Below the pieces are notes generated by a model. The model was not told the origin of the DNA and did no database searches. It saw only the letters and a program-made list of their open reading frames with translations. Shown in pieces: positions 53,350-61,350 of a stretch of 64,000 nucleotides of DNA; position 1 is the first letter of the stretch; each line of letters starts with the position of its first letter. The stretch lies in the NCBI RefSeq assembly GCF_003992615.1, contig NZ_RZMY01000006.1:1-64000 (forward strand), written 5' to 3'. The stretch is from Flagellimonas beolgyonensis. GTDB taxonomy: Bacteria > Bacteroidota > Bacteroidia > Flavobacteriales > Flavobacteriaceae. The position numbers were made by a program, and so were the translations under genes.

Positions 53350-55311
53350 CTAACTGAAATTGAACCAAAACCGAACCCCGTCGGCATCGCGGTCAATGTT
53401 CAATTTGGATTGCAATTGGTTCACCAAACGATTGATCAAACGCAATCCCATGGAGGAATTGGTGTGTTCATCCGTTTCTTCGGAAAGGCCTACACCATTA
53501 TCGGTGTATTCGAAATAACCTTGATCGCCATTCTTGCGAAGGTGGATATAGATCTTGCCGTTTTCATCACTTTCCGGAAACGCATATTTGAAGGAATTGG
53601 AAACGAGCTCATTCAAAATCAGTCCAAAAGGAATGGCCCTATCGATATCCAATTCTGTCCCTTCAGCATCGATGGTGATGCTAATGTTGTGTCCACCCTT
53701 TTTGTACACCGACTGCACGCTGTTGATCAAACTTTCGATATAGCCCTGCATCTCGATTACGGATAGATCATCGTTCTGATACAGTTTTTGGTGGATCAAT
53801 GCCATGGCCTTCACCCTGCTCTTTCCTTCTTCCAAGGCTTCAATGGCAGCTTTGCTTCGCGTATTTTTGGTCTGTAGGCTCAACAAACTGGATACCATCT
53901 GAAGGTTGTTCTTTACCCTATGGTGAATTTCTTTCAAAAGCGAATCCTTTTCCACCAACGCATTTTCAATAATGTGTTTCTGCTCGGCGATTAAACGTTG
54001 GTTTTTAATACTTTTCAAATAGGCATAAACCAAACCGGCAAAACCCATCAAGGTAAATATCAACGAAATGAAAACCAGATTGATACGTTCATCCTGTGCC
54101 TTCAATTCATTTCTTGCCAACTCGTTGATCCTTTTCTGCTCATCAATGATGCGTTGGGTATTTTGGTTGTCCTCATTGCCCACAACGGTAACCAATTGCT
54201 GGCGGATAAGATTGGCCTGTTTTTGGGCAAGGGAGTCCTTTATACGTTCGTTGCGCTTGTAATAGAGGGAGGCATTCTTAAAATTTTCGGTCTTGTCATA
54301 ATACGCGGCCAACAAACTATTTCTCTTAATGGTCTGGTCTATGTTGATATTTTCAAACTCCATATCCAGAAATTTCTTGGCCGTGGCGAATTTTTCCAAT
54401 TGTAAATTTGCCTCTGCCAAAAACAAGGTGTTTTCCACCACATCGGACCGGTCGGCATTGTTCGGGGATGCCTTCAAGACTTCAATGCTACTTTCCAATA
54501 AGGGGATGGCGGTTTCATACTCCCCCATCTTAACGTGACATTTGGCAATATCCCCATCAATTTTGGCGCTTAAAAGCTCTGTTTCAAAAATATCGTCCTC
54601 GGTACGTTGCACAGAGATATCATTGAGGTATACATTCAAATATCCCTTTGCCTTGTTCAATTCCCTGATTGCTGTGGGGGCCGAATCATCCAAAAATAGG
54701 TAACTACCCATTTTACTGTGGTATTTGGCCAAACCATAGGAGTCGTTATCGGCAATGGTAGGCTTCACTTCTTGGGCATATTGTTGCCAAGCTTTGCGAT
54801 ACAGGCCCAGGTTGGCGTAAATATCGTAAAAGGCCACGTTATTGGTAATGCCCAATTCCCGCTTCACTTTCCGTATCTGAATTTGCTTGTCGTACAACTG
54901 AAGATTGGCATAGTTATCATCGAGTACGTCCAAGACTTTGTTCCGTGCTTCCACATCCAAGGACTCCTTTACATCAAATAGATCTTTGGCCAAGGCTGTA
55001 CTCTTGTCATACTCGCCAAGATCGTTGTACAATTGGGCCTCCATCAACAAATAAAGCCTCGTGGCTAGGGTATCGTTGGTTTTTTCGGCATTGGCGAGAT
55101 ACACTTTAACCGTATCCAACCAATCGTAGGCAGAATTTACATTGTAGCGGTTAACGGAATGAAAGAAAACATCGTACCGCCCAGATGGTGCATCCGTATC
55201 TTGAAATTCCTTTAAAACACTCTGCTCATCATCCAATAGGGATTGAGCCGAACCTTCCAAGAAAATAACAAAACAAAAAAAGGTGAATAAAAGTCTTACG
55301 TAACGTTCCAT
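53350..55311 (-). CDS. TPR sensor histidine kinase (HisKA_2 type)
   Basis: About 653 residues from ATG 55311 (MERYVRLLFTFFCFVIFLEG, a signal peptide); an upstream in-frame ATG at 55344 adds 11 polar residues. The periplasmic part (~25-385) is a helical TPR-like sensor. A transmembrane helix (~408-430, FISLIFTLMGFAGLVYAYL) leads to the kinase: the phospho-acceptor His is in EIHHRVKNNLQ (about 463-464), the N-box ILNELVSNSFKYA is at ~565 and DNGVGL near 604. HisKA_2 kinases often pair with LytTR or output-domain regulators. A LytTR regulator lies upstream in the same direction, across a 535-base gap. Confidence 0.9.
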   Translation of the reverse strand: MERYVRLLFTFFCFVIFLEGSAQSLLDDEQSVLKEFQDTDAPSGRYDVFFHSVNRYNVNSAYDWLDTVKVYLANAEKTNDTLATRLYLLMEAQLYNDLGEYDKSTALAKDLFDVKESLDVEARNKVLDVLDDNYANLQLYDKQIQIRKVKRELGITNNVAFYDIYANLGLYRKAWQQYAQEVKPTIADNDSYGLAKYHSKMGSYLFLDDSAPTAIRELNKAKGYLNVYLNDISVQRTEDDIFETELLSAKIDGDIAKCHVKMGEYETAIPLLESSIEVLKASPNNADRSDVVENTLFLAEANLQLEKFATAKKFLDMEFENINIDQTIKRNSLLAAYYDKTENFKNASLYYKRNERIKDSLAQKQANLIRQQLVTVVGNEDNQNTQRIIDEQKRINELARNELKAQDERINLVFISLIFTLMGFAGLVYAYLKSIKNQRLIAEQKHIIENALVEKDSLLKEIHHRVKNNLQMVSSLLSLQTKNTRSKAAIEALEEGKSRVKAMALIHQKLYQNDDLSVIEMQGYIESLINSVQSVYKKGGHNISITIDAEGTELDIDRAIPFGLILNELVSNSFKYAFPESDENGKIYIHLRKNGDQGYFEYTDNGVGLSEETDEHTNSSMGLRLINRLVNQLQSKLNIDRDADGVRFWFNFS

Positions 55312-55503
55312 CAATTTTTTTGATACGGTGACTTGGTCTATCACAAGCCCCCATATTGTTTGTGCCCACTTTTCCTTTATTGCCCCAAAAAATCCTTGAA
55401 GTTTCAGTGAAGAAAACCATCGCTGAAAACAAAGTATGGGGTATATAAAGAACGTTAGTTTGCTTCCAAAATTAAATCCTAGCCAAAAGAGTTACCCAGT
55501 ATT

Positions 55504-55532
55504 GTTGTGAAAGTTCCTTATTCTGTTGTGAA
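55504..55532. promoter_or_regulatory. Direct repeat, candidate LytTR-type binding site
   Basis: GTTGTGAA occurs twice exactly 21 bases (two helical turns) apart. The GTT core and the spacing fit LytTR regulator sites, but flanking bases match that consensus only partly. Confidence 0.4.
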
Positions 55533-55619
55533 ACGAACCCCACTGTATGTAAAGTGGCATTTTATCGATGTTTTGTGCATTTCATGGAATTGAAGGGTAG
55601 ACATCGAACCGTGGAAAAC

Positions 55620-55653
55620 AAAAAAGGCCTTGCTTTACCAACAAGACCCTTTT
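55620..55653 (-). terminator. Possible terminator in the kinase/regulator gap
   Basis: On the minus strand AAGGGTCTTG pairs with CAAGGCCTT (one bulge, one wobble) before a T-run. Weaker than the hairpin at 55795-55822. Confidence 0.4.
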
Positions 55654-55794
55654 ACGAGAACACTATATGAAAATGAAAAAATTACTTTCTTAATTATTAA
55701 CACTGCTAAAGTACAAGCGAGGCTTCAACCCAAGAAAATATTGTTGTGAACCTTCCAAAAGTTGTGGTGGACCACATAAATCATATATAGGAAC

Positions 55795-55822
55795 AAAAAA
55801 AAGTGCCCAAAACGGGCACTTT
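55795..55822 (-). terminator. Terminator after the LytTR regulator gene
   Basis: On the minus strand AAAGTGCCC and GGGCACTTT are perfect arms with a 5-base loop and a T-run. It makes read-through from the regulator into the kinase unlikely. Confidence 0.85.
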
Positions 55823-55846
55823 CAAATCGTTAATATGAGTGAATCA

Positions 55847-56599
55847 TCAACTGTTCATCGATGAGAGAATGAACTCCTTGAAATCCTTCGAGATTGGAAT
55901 CAGGTTATTGTTGATCACAATGTCTTTGGAATTGATGGCATCGATATGATCTACATTCACAATATAAGACTTGTGTGCCCTGTAAAATTTGTTCTGTGGT
56001 AATTTTTCCAGATAATCCTTTAATGGTGAACGTACCAAAAATTTCTTATCCGCCGTATTCACTTCCAAATAGACATTGTCCGCCTTTATAAATTGGATGT
56101 CCTTAAACTGAATTCGGTAATACAAGTGCTGTTTCTTCACAAAGATGGAATCACGCAGCACGGAATTGGAAGTGAAGCTTTCGCCCGCTTCATCAATTTC
56201 CTTGGTATTTTCCTTTTTGGAATAATTGAAATTCGACAATGCAATTTCAATGGAAGTGTACAAATCTTGTTGCTCAAAAGGCTTGACCAGATAACCATCG
56301 GGTTTAACGGTCTTGGCATTTTCAACGGTAGCCCTATCGGAGTTGGAAGTGACAAAAATGAAAGGTATGTTATACTGGTCCCTTATGTGTTTTCCAAGAT
56401 CAATACCAGTCTTGTCGGATGCCAAAATAATATCGATCAACACCAAATCCACTTGGTTGTTCTTCAATACTTCAACAGCCTGTTCGTAGACAATTACGTT
56501 GTCCACAATCTCGTAGCCAATCTCCTCAAGCATGGACTGCATGTCATCGGCAATGATGACATTATCCTCAACGATTAGAATTTTAATTGGTTGTTCCAA
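55847..56599 (-). CDS. LytTR family response regulator
   Basis: A 250-residue protein. The receiver domain (~1-120) has the acidic pocket at VEDN, phospho-acceptor Asp56 in LVLIDII, Thr84 in FVTSNS and Lys106 in LVKPFEQ. A linker follows, and then a LytTR DNA-binding domain (~145-248; FVKKQHLYYRIQFKDIQFIK, RAHKSYIVNVDHID). LytTR regulators bind paired direct repeats. Upstream of the ATG a TAAATTTG -7 motif lies at 56628-56635, inside the end of menA, so it probably has its own promoter. The kinase at 53350-55311 is the likely partner. Confidence 0.93.
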   Translation of the reverse strand: MEQPIKILIVEDNVIIADDMQSMLEEIGYEIVDNVIVYEQAVEVLKNNQVDLVLIDIILASDKTGIDLGKHIRDQYNIPFIFVTSNSDRATVENAKTVKPDGYLVKPFEQQDLYTSIEIALSNFNYSKKENTKEIDEAGESFTSNSVLRDSIFVKKQHLYYRIQFKDIQFIKADNVYLEVNTADKKFLVRSPLKDYLEKLPQNKFYRAHKSYIVNVDHIDAINSKDIVINNNLIPISKDFKEFILSSMNS

Positions 56600-56627
56600 G
56601 TTTTTTATAGTTTATCTGGTTGATAAT

Positions 56628-56635
56628 CAAATTTA
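56628..56635 (-). promoter_or_regulatory. -7 element of the LytTR regulator gene
   Basis: TAAATTTG on the minus strand, 28 bases before the ATG at 56599 and overlapping the last codons of menA. Confidence 0.45.
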
Positions 56636-57541
56636 CAAAAAAATATTTACTGCCATGAAGAGGAGAATCGCCAGTAAAAATGTGCTCAAGGCCACTTTTT
56701 TCAACTCCCCATCCAACTTGCCCGGATCTTTTGTCAACATCACTTTGCGCAGATGAATCAAAAGTGGTACAAACGCTATCATAAAAAGCGACACCTGCCA
56801 AGGCAATCGTTCTACACCAATATAGATCAAAAAACATATCAATGCGATGATAATCAACAAAAAATGGTATTTTTTTCCATTTTTATATCCCATTTTAACA
56901 ACTAGGGTATGTTTGCCATGCTTTTTGTCGGAAACCACATCCCGCAGGTTATTTAGGTTAAGTACCGCCACGCACAACAGACCAACGGCAATTGCTGGCC
57001 AAACCGATGGCCAAAACCAAGTTTTCGTATATAGAAACATGCTACCGAGCACCCCGAGCAGACCAAAAAATAAAAAAACAAACAGGTCGCCCATTCCCCG
57101 GTATCCATAGGCATTGCTGCCCACCGTATATTTAATGGCGGCCCAAATGCTCATTATGCCCAAAAAAAGAAAAAGAAGAATAAGTGGTAAGTCTTCCGTG
57201 CCAAATGCGAAATAGATCAGAATTACCGCAAGTGCCATGGAAATGGCTATGGAAGCTATAATGCCTTTTTTTAAGGTGGTACGCGTAAGAAGTCCGCTCT
57301 GCAGTGCCCTTGCCGGACCAATACGATCTTCGTTGTCCGTGCCTTTGACCCCATCTCCGTAGTCGTTGGCAAAATTGGAGGTGACTTGAAAACCAACGGT
57401 GGTCAACAAGGCCAACACAAAAATCCCAGTATCAAAAAAACCTTGTTTTATGGCCAAGGCCGAACCCACAATGATTCCCGAGAGAGAAAGGGGAAGTGTA
57501 CGTAATCTGGCAGCCTGTACCCAGGCCTTAGCATTTCCCAA
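56633..57541 (-). CDS. menA: 1,4-Dihydroxy-2-naphthoate polyprenyltransferase
   Basis: A 302-residue UbiA-superfamily membrane enzyme with eight to nine helices. The two Asp-rich prenyl-diphosphate motifs are NFANDYGDGVKGTDNEDR (about residues 55-72) and NNLRDVVSDKKHGKHT (about 197-212). The N-terminus WVQAARLRTLPLSLSG is typical of MenA. It joins the polyprenyl tail to DHNA and releases CO2, giving demethylmenaquinone. It follows the SPOR-like gene with a single base between. The LytTR promoter overlaps its 3' end. Confidence 0.95.
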   Translation of the reverse strand: MGNAKAWVQAARLRTLPLSLSGIIVGSALAIKQGFFDTGIFVLALLTTVGFQVTSNFANDYGDGVKGTDNEDRIGPARALQSGLLTRTTLKKGIIASIAISMALAVILIYFAFGTEDLPLILLFLFLGIMSIWAAIKYTVGSNAYGYRGMGDLFVFLFFGLLGVLGSMFLYTKTWFWPSVWPAIAVGLLCVAVLNLNNLRDVVSDKKHGKHTLVVKMGYKNGKKYHFLLIIIALICFLIYIGVERLPWQVSLFMIAFVPLLIHLRKVMLTKDPGKLDGELKKVALSTFLLAILLFMAVNIFL

Positions 57542-57542
57542 C

Positions 57543-58142
57543 CTAGTAAGGATCTTCTATTTTAAGTCGTTTTCCGTCTTGGTACGAAGCTACGAAAGCA
57601 TCCTTGAAGCCCATTTGCACCAATTGTTTTCTAAATTTTTGGGCTTCTTCCAAGGTTTCAAAATTACCCAAGGAATAGGCATAAAAAGGATTGGTCTTCA
57701 CAAAAAGGGTGTTGGTCAACGCCTCGGAAGCCAAGGTCACATTGTTATCCACAAAGGATTTGACCTGTACGGAATATATTTTCTCCCTGTTCAAAAACTC
57801 CTTGGCCAGATAGAATTCCTTCACCAAACTGAGCTCTTGGTTCTGCATTTTCAAATTGTCGATACGGGTCTTGATGGCATCCAAACTGTCGATGGAAACC
57901 AAATAGTGGTTTTGGTTCTCCATGGCCTGCTTACTGCTCAATCCGGCAGTGAATGAAGTAATGGCCAACGTACCGATCACAAATAGTCCGACAAAGCCCA
58001 AAAGAATGTTGCGCTGTATCTTTAATTTGCGCAGGTCTTTGTTCTTGTATTTGATCTGATCAAGTAGTCGTTCGTTGATAATCTGGGCCTTATCGATATC
58101 CTTATGAAGGTCCAACAAGTCGCTTTCTTCAATAAAAGGCAT
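57543..58142 (-). CDS. Membrane protein with coiled coil and SPOR-like domain
   Basis: A 199-residue protein. Residues ~1-45 are polar helix (HKDIDKAQIINERLLDQI), one transmembrane helix lies at ~47-70 (ILLGFVGLFVIGTLAITSF), then a short coiled coil and a C-terminal SPOR-like fold (~115-195: YSVQVKSFVDN, FYAYSLGNFETLEEAQKFRK, FVASYQDGKRL). SPOR domains bind denuded septal peptidoglycan, but cell-division function here is inference. It sits one base upstream of menA and very likely shares its transcript. Promoter motif TACATTTG at 58213-58220 and inverted repeat at 58169-58185 precede it. Confidence 0.75.
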   Translation of the reverse strand: MPFIEESDLLDLHKDIDKAQIINERLLDQIKYKNKDLRKLKIQRNILLGFVGLFVIGTLAITSFTAGLSSKQAMENQNHYLVSIDSLDAIKTRIDNLKMQNQELSLVKEFYLAKEFLNREKIYSVQVKSFVDNNVTLASEALTNTLFVKTNPFYAYSLGNFETLEEAQKFRKQLVQMGFKDAFVASYQDGKRLKIEDPY

Positions 58143-58168
58143 ATTCTCAGGGGGTTATAGATTTTAAA

Positions 58169-58185
58169 TTATGCTAAAAGCATAA
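58169..58185. promoter_or_regulatory. Small inverted repeat in the SPOR-menA leader
   Basis: TTATGC and GCATAA are perfect 6-base arms around 5 bases. It lies between the -7 element and the ATG. Low specificity. Confidence 0.3.
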
Positions 58186-58212
58186 CAGCCAATCAGTTAA
58201 TGTGTGTTTTTA

Positions 58213-58220
58213 CAAATGTA
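58213..58220 (-). promoter_or_regulatory. -7 element of SPOR-like gene and menA
   Basis: TACATTTG on the minus strand, exact TAnnTTTG, 70 bases before the ATG at 58142. Confidence 0.45.
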
Positions 58221-58267
58221 TAATATTTAACCTAAGAAAAAAACTGATTATTATCAAATTGAAGGAC

Positions 58268-59104
58268 TTACTTTTCTGTTAGATAAATACCATCGGCCCT
58301 GATATCAATCATACGTTGGCGGTATAAAATGCCCACTCCTTTTTTGAACGCTTTTTTGCTCAAGTGCAGTACCTGCGTAATGGCGTCTGGCGAAGATTTG
58401 TCGTGCAAGGGCAGAAAGCCTTTGTTCTCGTGAAGTTTATCAAGGATAATTTTGGCCGTTGGCTCCAACATTTTGGCTCCGATGGGTTGCAGGGAGATGT
58501 CTATTTTGTTATCCTCACGCACCTTCTTGATGTAACCTTTCAGCGTGCTGCCAATATGTATCGGTTTATAGATATCGCTATCGAAAATTAGTCCTTTATG
58601 TTTGTTTTCTACAATTACTTCCCATCCCAATGGGGTTTTTCGATATACCAAAAGTTGTACTTCATCATTGACCTCCAGTTCGATGGTGGCGTTTGACAGA
58701 AACTTTTCCACCTTGCTGGAGGCGGCCAAGCGCATGCTCTCTTCATCCATATAGCAATGGACCACATATTTTTTTCCGGCTTCCATCCGTTGGGTCTGTT
58801 CCCTAAAAGGCACAAAAAGTTGTTTCTCCAACCCCCAATCCAAAAATGCCCCGAACTCCCCTACCTCGACCACTTCAAGATACGCGAAACCGTTGCGCAC
58901 AATTTTCGGTTGTAAGGTGGTGGCAACGGGCCGCTCCTCATGATCGAGATAACAGAACACCTCCAACTGAGCATCGATTTTGAAATCTTCCGGCACATAT
59001 TTGTTGGGCAACAGAATTTCGGTGCCTTCATCATCCCCTAAAAAGAGCCCTACGCTCGTACCCCTGAGTATTGTAAGGGTATTGTAATTTCCCAATTCTA
59101 TCAT
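58268..59104 (-). CDS. cvfB: CvfB-like S1 RNA-binding protein
   Basis: A 278-residue protein made of consecutive S1-type OB folds (GNYNTLTILRGTSVGLFLGDDEG; VRNGFAYLEVVEVGEFGAFLDWG, about residues 66-90; GSTLKGYIKKVREDNKIDISL, about 188) and a C-terminal winged-helix segment (KAFKKGVGILYRQRMIDI). This is the CvfB layout. CvfB influences virulence-factor expression in staphylococci; its target in Bacteroidota is unknown. A TACCTTTG motif lies only 4 bases before the ATG, suggesting a leaderless mRNA. Confidence 0.88.
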   Translation of the reverse strand: MIELGNYNTLTILRGTSVGLFLGDDEGTEILLPNKYVPEDFKIDAQLEVFCYLDHEERPVATTLQPKIVRNGFAYLEVVEVGEFGAFLDWGLEKQLFVPFREQTQRMEAGKKYVVHCYMDEESMRLAASSKVEKFLSNATIELEVNDEVQLLVYRKTPLGWEVIVENKHKGLIFDSDIYKPIHIGSTLKGYIKKVREDNKIDISLQPIGAKMLEPTAKIILDKLHENKGFLPLHDKSSPDAITQVLHLSKKAFKKGVGILYRQRMIDIRADGIYLTEK

Positions 59105-59108
59105 ATGC

Positions 59109-59116
59109 CAAAGGTA
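59109..59116 (-). promoter_or_regulatory. -7 element directly before cvfB
   Basis: TACCTTTG on the minus strand, ending 4 bases before the ATG at 59104. Confidence 0.5.
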
Positions 59117-59134
59117 ACTGTAATTTGAAGGTAT

Positions 59135-59162
59135 AAAAAAAGCTGTCCCATACGGACAGCTT
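59135..59162 (-). terminator. Terminator after the DUF2853 gene
   Basis: On the minus strand AAGCTGTCC and GGACAGCTT are perfect arms with a 5-base loop and seven Ts. Confidence 0.85.
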
Positions 59163-59181
59163 CCTTCAATGTATTGATTTT

Positions 59182-59523
59182 TTAATTGTACACAGCCTCC
59201 TTACCAAAATGCTTGGTAAGCATGTAATAAATCACGGCCCTGTGCTTGTTTTTTTCGGAAGACCCGTATTTTGAAATAACGTTATTAATGGCATCCATTA
59301 GGGCAGGACCATCACTCAACCCCAATTTTTTGATCAAGAAGTTGTTCTTCACGGTTTCCAGTTCCTTTTCATCCGAACCGGATACTTTGGAGGCATCCAA
59401 ATTGTAAATGGCCGGTCCCAAACCAATGGCCACCTTGGTCAATAGATCCATATTGGGCGTTTCTCCAAATTTGTTCTTGATGTCTTCTGCATATTTTACG
59501 ATAAGCTCGTCTCTTTTGCTCAT
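59182..59523 (-). CDS. DUF2853 family protein
   Basis: A 113-residue, helical, soluble protein (MSKRDELIVKYAEDIKNKFG; GKEAVYN at the end) matching DUF2853, a small family common in Bacteroidota with unknown function. It lies 37 bases after menD in the same direction and is followed by a terminator, so menD and this gene probably form one transcript. It occupies the place where menB is often found in related genomes. Confidence 0.85.
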   Translation of the reverse strand: MSKRDELIVKYAEDIKNKFGETPNMDLLTKVAIGLGPAIYNLDASKVSGSDEKELETVKNNFLIKKLGLSDGPALMDAINNVISKYGSSEKNKHRAVIYYMLTKHFGKEAVYN

Positions 59524-59560
59524 AATCGATTAGTGTTCTTTATTAGTAATAGCTCAGGTT

Positions 59561-61297
59561 CTAAGATATGAAATCGAAGTAGCCAAGCAAAATTTTATTA
59601 TTCACTGTTCTTGGGGTGCAGACTTCCAAAATTTTGGGACGTCCGGAATCTTGGTAAAAATCAACCAAACTGGTTCGCAACCCATCCTGGTCAGCCACTT
59701 TTTCATATTCGAATCCGTACATCACGGCCAATTGGGAAGCGTTCAATTGGTGACGGGTTTCAAAAAAGGTTTCAAATTCATCGGTGTCTTCTTGGCCAGG
59801 CAGGATCCTGAATATTCCCCCGCCTTCATTATTGATTAGAATGATCCTGAAATCGGGTCGCAGGTAATTGTTCCACAGGGCATTGCTATCATAGAAAAAA
59901 CTGAGATCACCGGTAATCAATATCGTGGGCGATGAACTGTGCACAGAAGCCCCGATGGCGGTAGACGTACTGCCATCTATTCCACTGGTGCCCCTATTGC
60001 AAAAAACCTTTAGGGATGGATCCATAGCGAACAATTGGGCATATCGCACCGTGGAGCTATTGGCCAAATGTACTTGATACCCTTTGGGTATGGCCCCAAT
60101 AATGTCATCGAAAACGGTAAAATCAGAATACGGAATCTGTTTCAAATAGTCCTTTCGCTTTTCCTCATATTTTCGTTTTACCGACTCCCATTTTACTTTA
60201 TAAGGACTCGGTGCTGTTGGACCAGCACCTAATTGTCCAAAAAAATGATTGGGTGTGGTCTGTATATGTTTGGTTAGGCCAAAAAACGTATCGTACGCCT
60301 TTTTCGGATCAATATGCCAATGGTGTTTGGGCTGGTGCCTTCGTAAAAAAGCCTTGATTTTTTTGGAAACGATAAGACCGCCAAATGTAATCAGTAGATC
60401 GGGCTGCAGGTCCATGAAAACAGCCTCGCTGTCTTGCCGCTTTTCAATGGGCGCTACAATACTGTCGATGCTGGGAAAGAATTCGGGATGGTGTAGGTTG
60501 GAGGTGGTTTCGGTAAATACCAAGGTGTTACCATCCGAAGCCAAATGCTCAATGACGGTTTCGTCCAAAGCGTTGGGAGGATTCACACCCACCAAAATCA
60601 TTTTTTTGGTACTCTTCCGCCATAGTTCAGATAGTTCAGACCAGTCCACATTACCAAGTTCTTCCTCTTGCTTATATTTTACTTCTCCCAAGGTTATGGA
60701 TGGTTCTTCTACCCTACCGTACAAAGGCTCCTCAAAGGGTATATTAATATGTACAGGCGCTTTATTGTCCGTTGCAGTGGCAATGGCCCTAACAATTTCT
60801 TGCTCGTTAAAGGATTGGATGGATTCTTGGCTATCCCTCAACAACGATTTGCCATACTTCGCCACCAAATGTGCCGCATGGGATACATCCTGTTTCAAAT
60901 TGGCCGAATACCCAATATGTTTTTCAAATACATTTTGCTGACGGATGGTCTGTCCATCGCCAATATCGATTCTGTAGCTAGGACGATCTGCCGAAACCAC
61001 AATCAATGGAATATCACTATAAAATGCCTCGGCTATGGCTGGATAATAATTCAACAATGCACTTCCGGAGGTGCAGACCACGGCAACGGGCTCCCCTGTT
61101 TGTTGTGCCATACCCAATGCAAAAAATGCAGCACATCGTTCATCAACAATGCTGTAACATTCGAAAAATGGATGTTTGGTAAAACTGATGGTCAACGGAG
61201 CGTTCCGTGATCCAGGTGAAATTACAATGTGTTTTATTCCCTTGGCTTTAAATTGAAGTACCAAGGTCTGTGCAGCGGGAATATCTGAGTACATCAT
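59561..61297 (-). CDS. menD: SEPHCHC synthase (2-succinyl-5-enolpyruvyl-6-hydroxy-3-cyclohexene-1-carboxylate synthase)
   Basis: A 578-residue ThDP enzyme. HIVISPGSRNAPLTISF is at ~20-36, the glutamate that activates ThDP is in YSIVDERCAAFFALG (about 55), and the ThDP/Mg site is the GDLSFFYDSNALWNN segment (about 466) with NNEGGGIFRILP. It joins 2-oxoglutarate-derived succinic semialdehyde to isochorismate. Start: two adjacent ATGs (61297 and 61294). A TATTTTTG motif at 61304-61311 is so close that the mRNA is nearly leaderless and the second ATG is quite possible. It lies 53 bases after menF. Confidence 0.95.
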   Translation of the reverse strand: MMYSDIPAAQTLVLQFKAKGIKHIVISPGSRNAPLTISFTKHPFFECYSIVDERCAAFFALGMAQQTGEPVAVVCTSGSALLNYYPAIAEAFYSDIPLIVVSADRPSYRIDIGDGQTIRQQNVFEKHIGYSANLKQDVSHAAHLVAKYGKSLLRDSQESIQSFNEQEIVRAIATATDNKAPVHINIPFEEPLYGRVEEPSITLGEVKYKQEEELGNVDWSELSELWRKSTKKMILVGVNPPNALDETVIEHLASDGNTLVFTETTSNLHHPEFFPSIDSIVAPIEKRQDSEAVFMDLQPDLLITFGGLIVSKKIKAFLRRHQPKHHWHIDPKKAYDTFFGLTKHIQTTPNHFFGQLGAGPTAPSPYKVKWESVKRKYEEKRKDYLKQIPYSDFTVFDDIIGAIPKGYQVHLANSSTVRYAQLFAMDPSLKVFCNRGTSGIDGSTSTAIGASVHSSSPTILITGDLSFFYDSNALWNNYLRPDFRIILINNEGGGIFRILPGQEDTDEFETFFETRHQLNASQLAVMYGFEYEKVADQDGLRTSLVDFYQDSGRPKILEVCTPRTVNNKILLGYFDFIS

Positions 61298-61303
61298 GGA
61301 CTA

Positions 61304-61311
61304 CAAAAATA
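61304..61311 (-). promoter_or_regulatory. -7 element of menD
   Basis: TATTTTTG on the minus strand, ending 6 bases before ATG 61297. Confidence 0.45.
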
Positions 61312-61350
61312 CATCTGAATTACCTATTCCCCTAACCTAGGAACAACTTC

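Larger units (their letters stand above)
55312..55846. other. 535-base intergenic region between response regulator and kinase
   Basis: No gene could be supported. It contains GTTGTGAA direct repeats at 55504-55511 and 55525-55532 (21 bases apart), a third copy at 55743-55750, the variant GTTGTGGT at 55761-55768, and two hairpins (55620-55653 and 55795-55822). A tiny open frame at 55666-55692 reads MKMKKLLS and stops. Confidence 0.6.

Noticed and set aside
55666..55692. Tiny frame MKMKKLLS, resembling the start of a signal peptide
   Set aside because: It stops after eight codons and no continuation is found in any frame; it could be a relic but cannot be supported as a gene.
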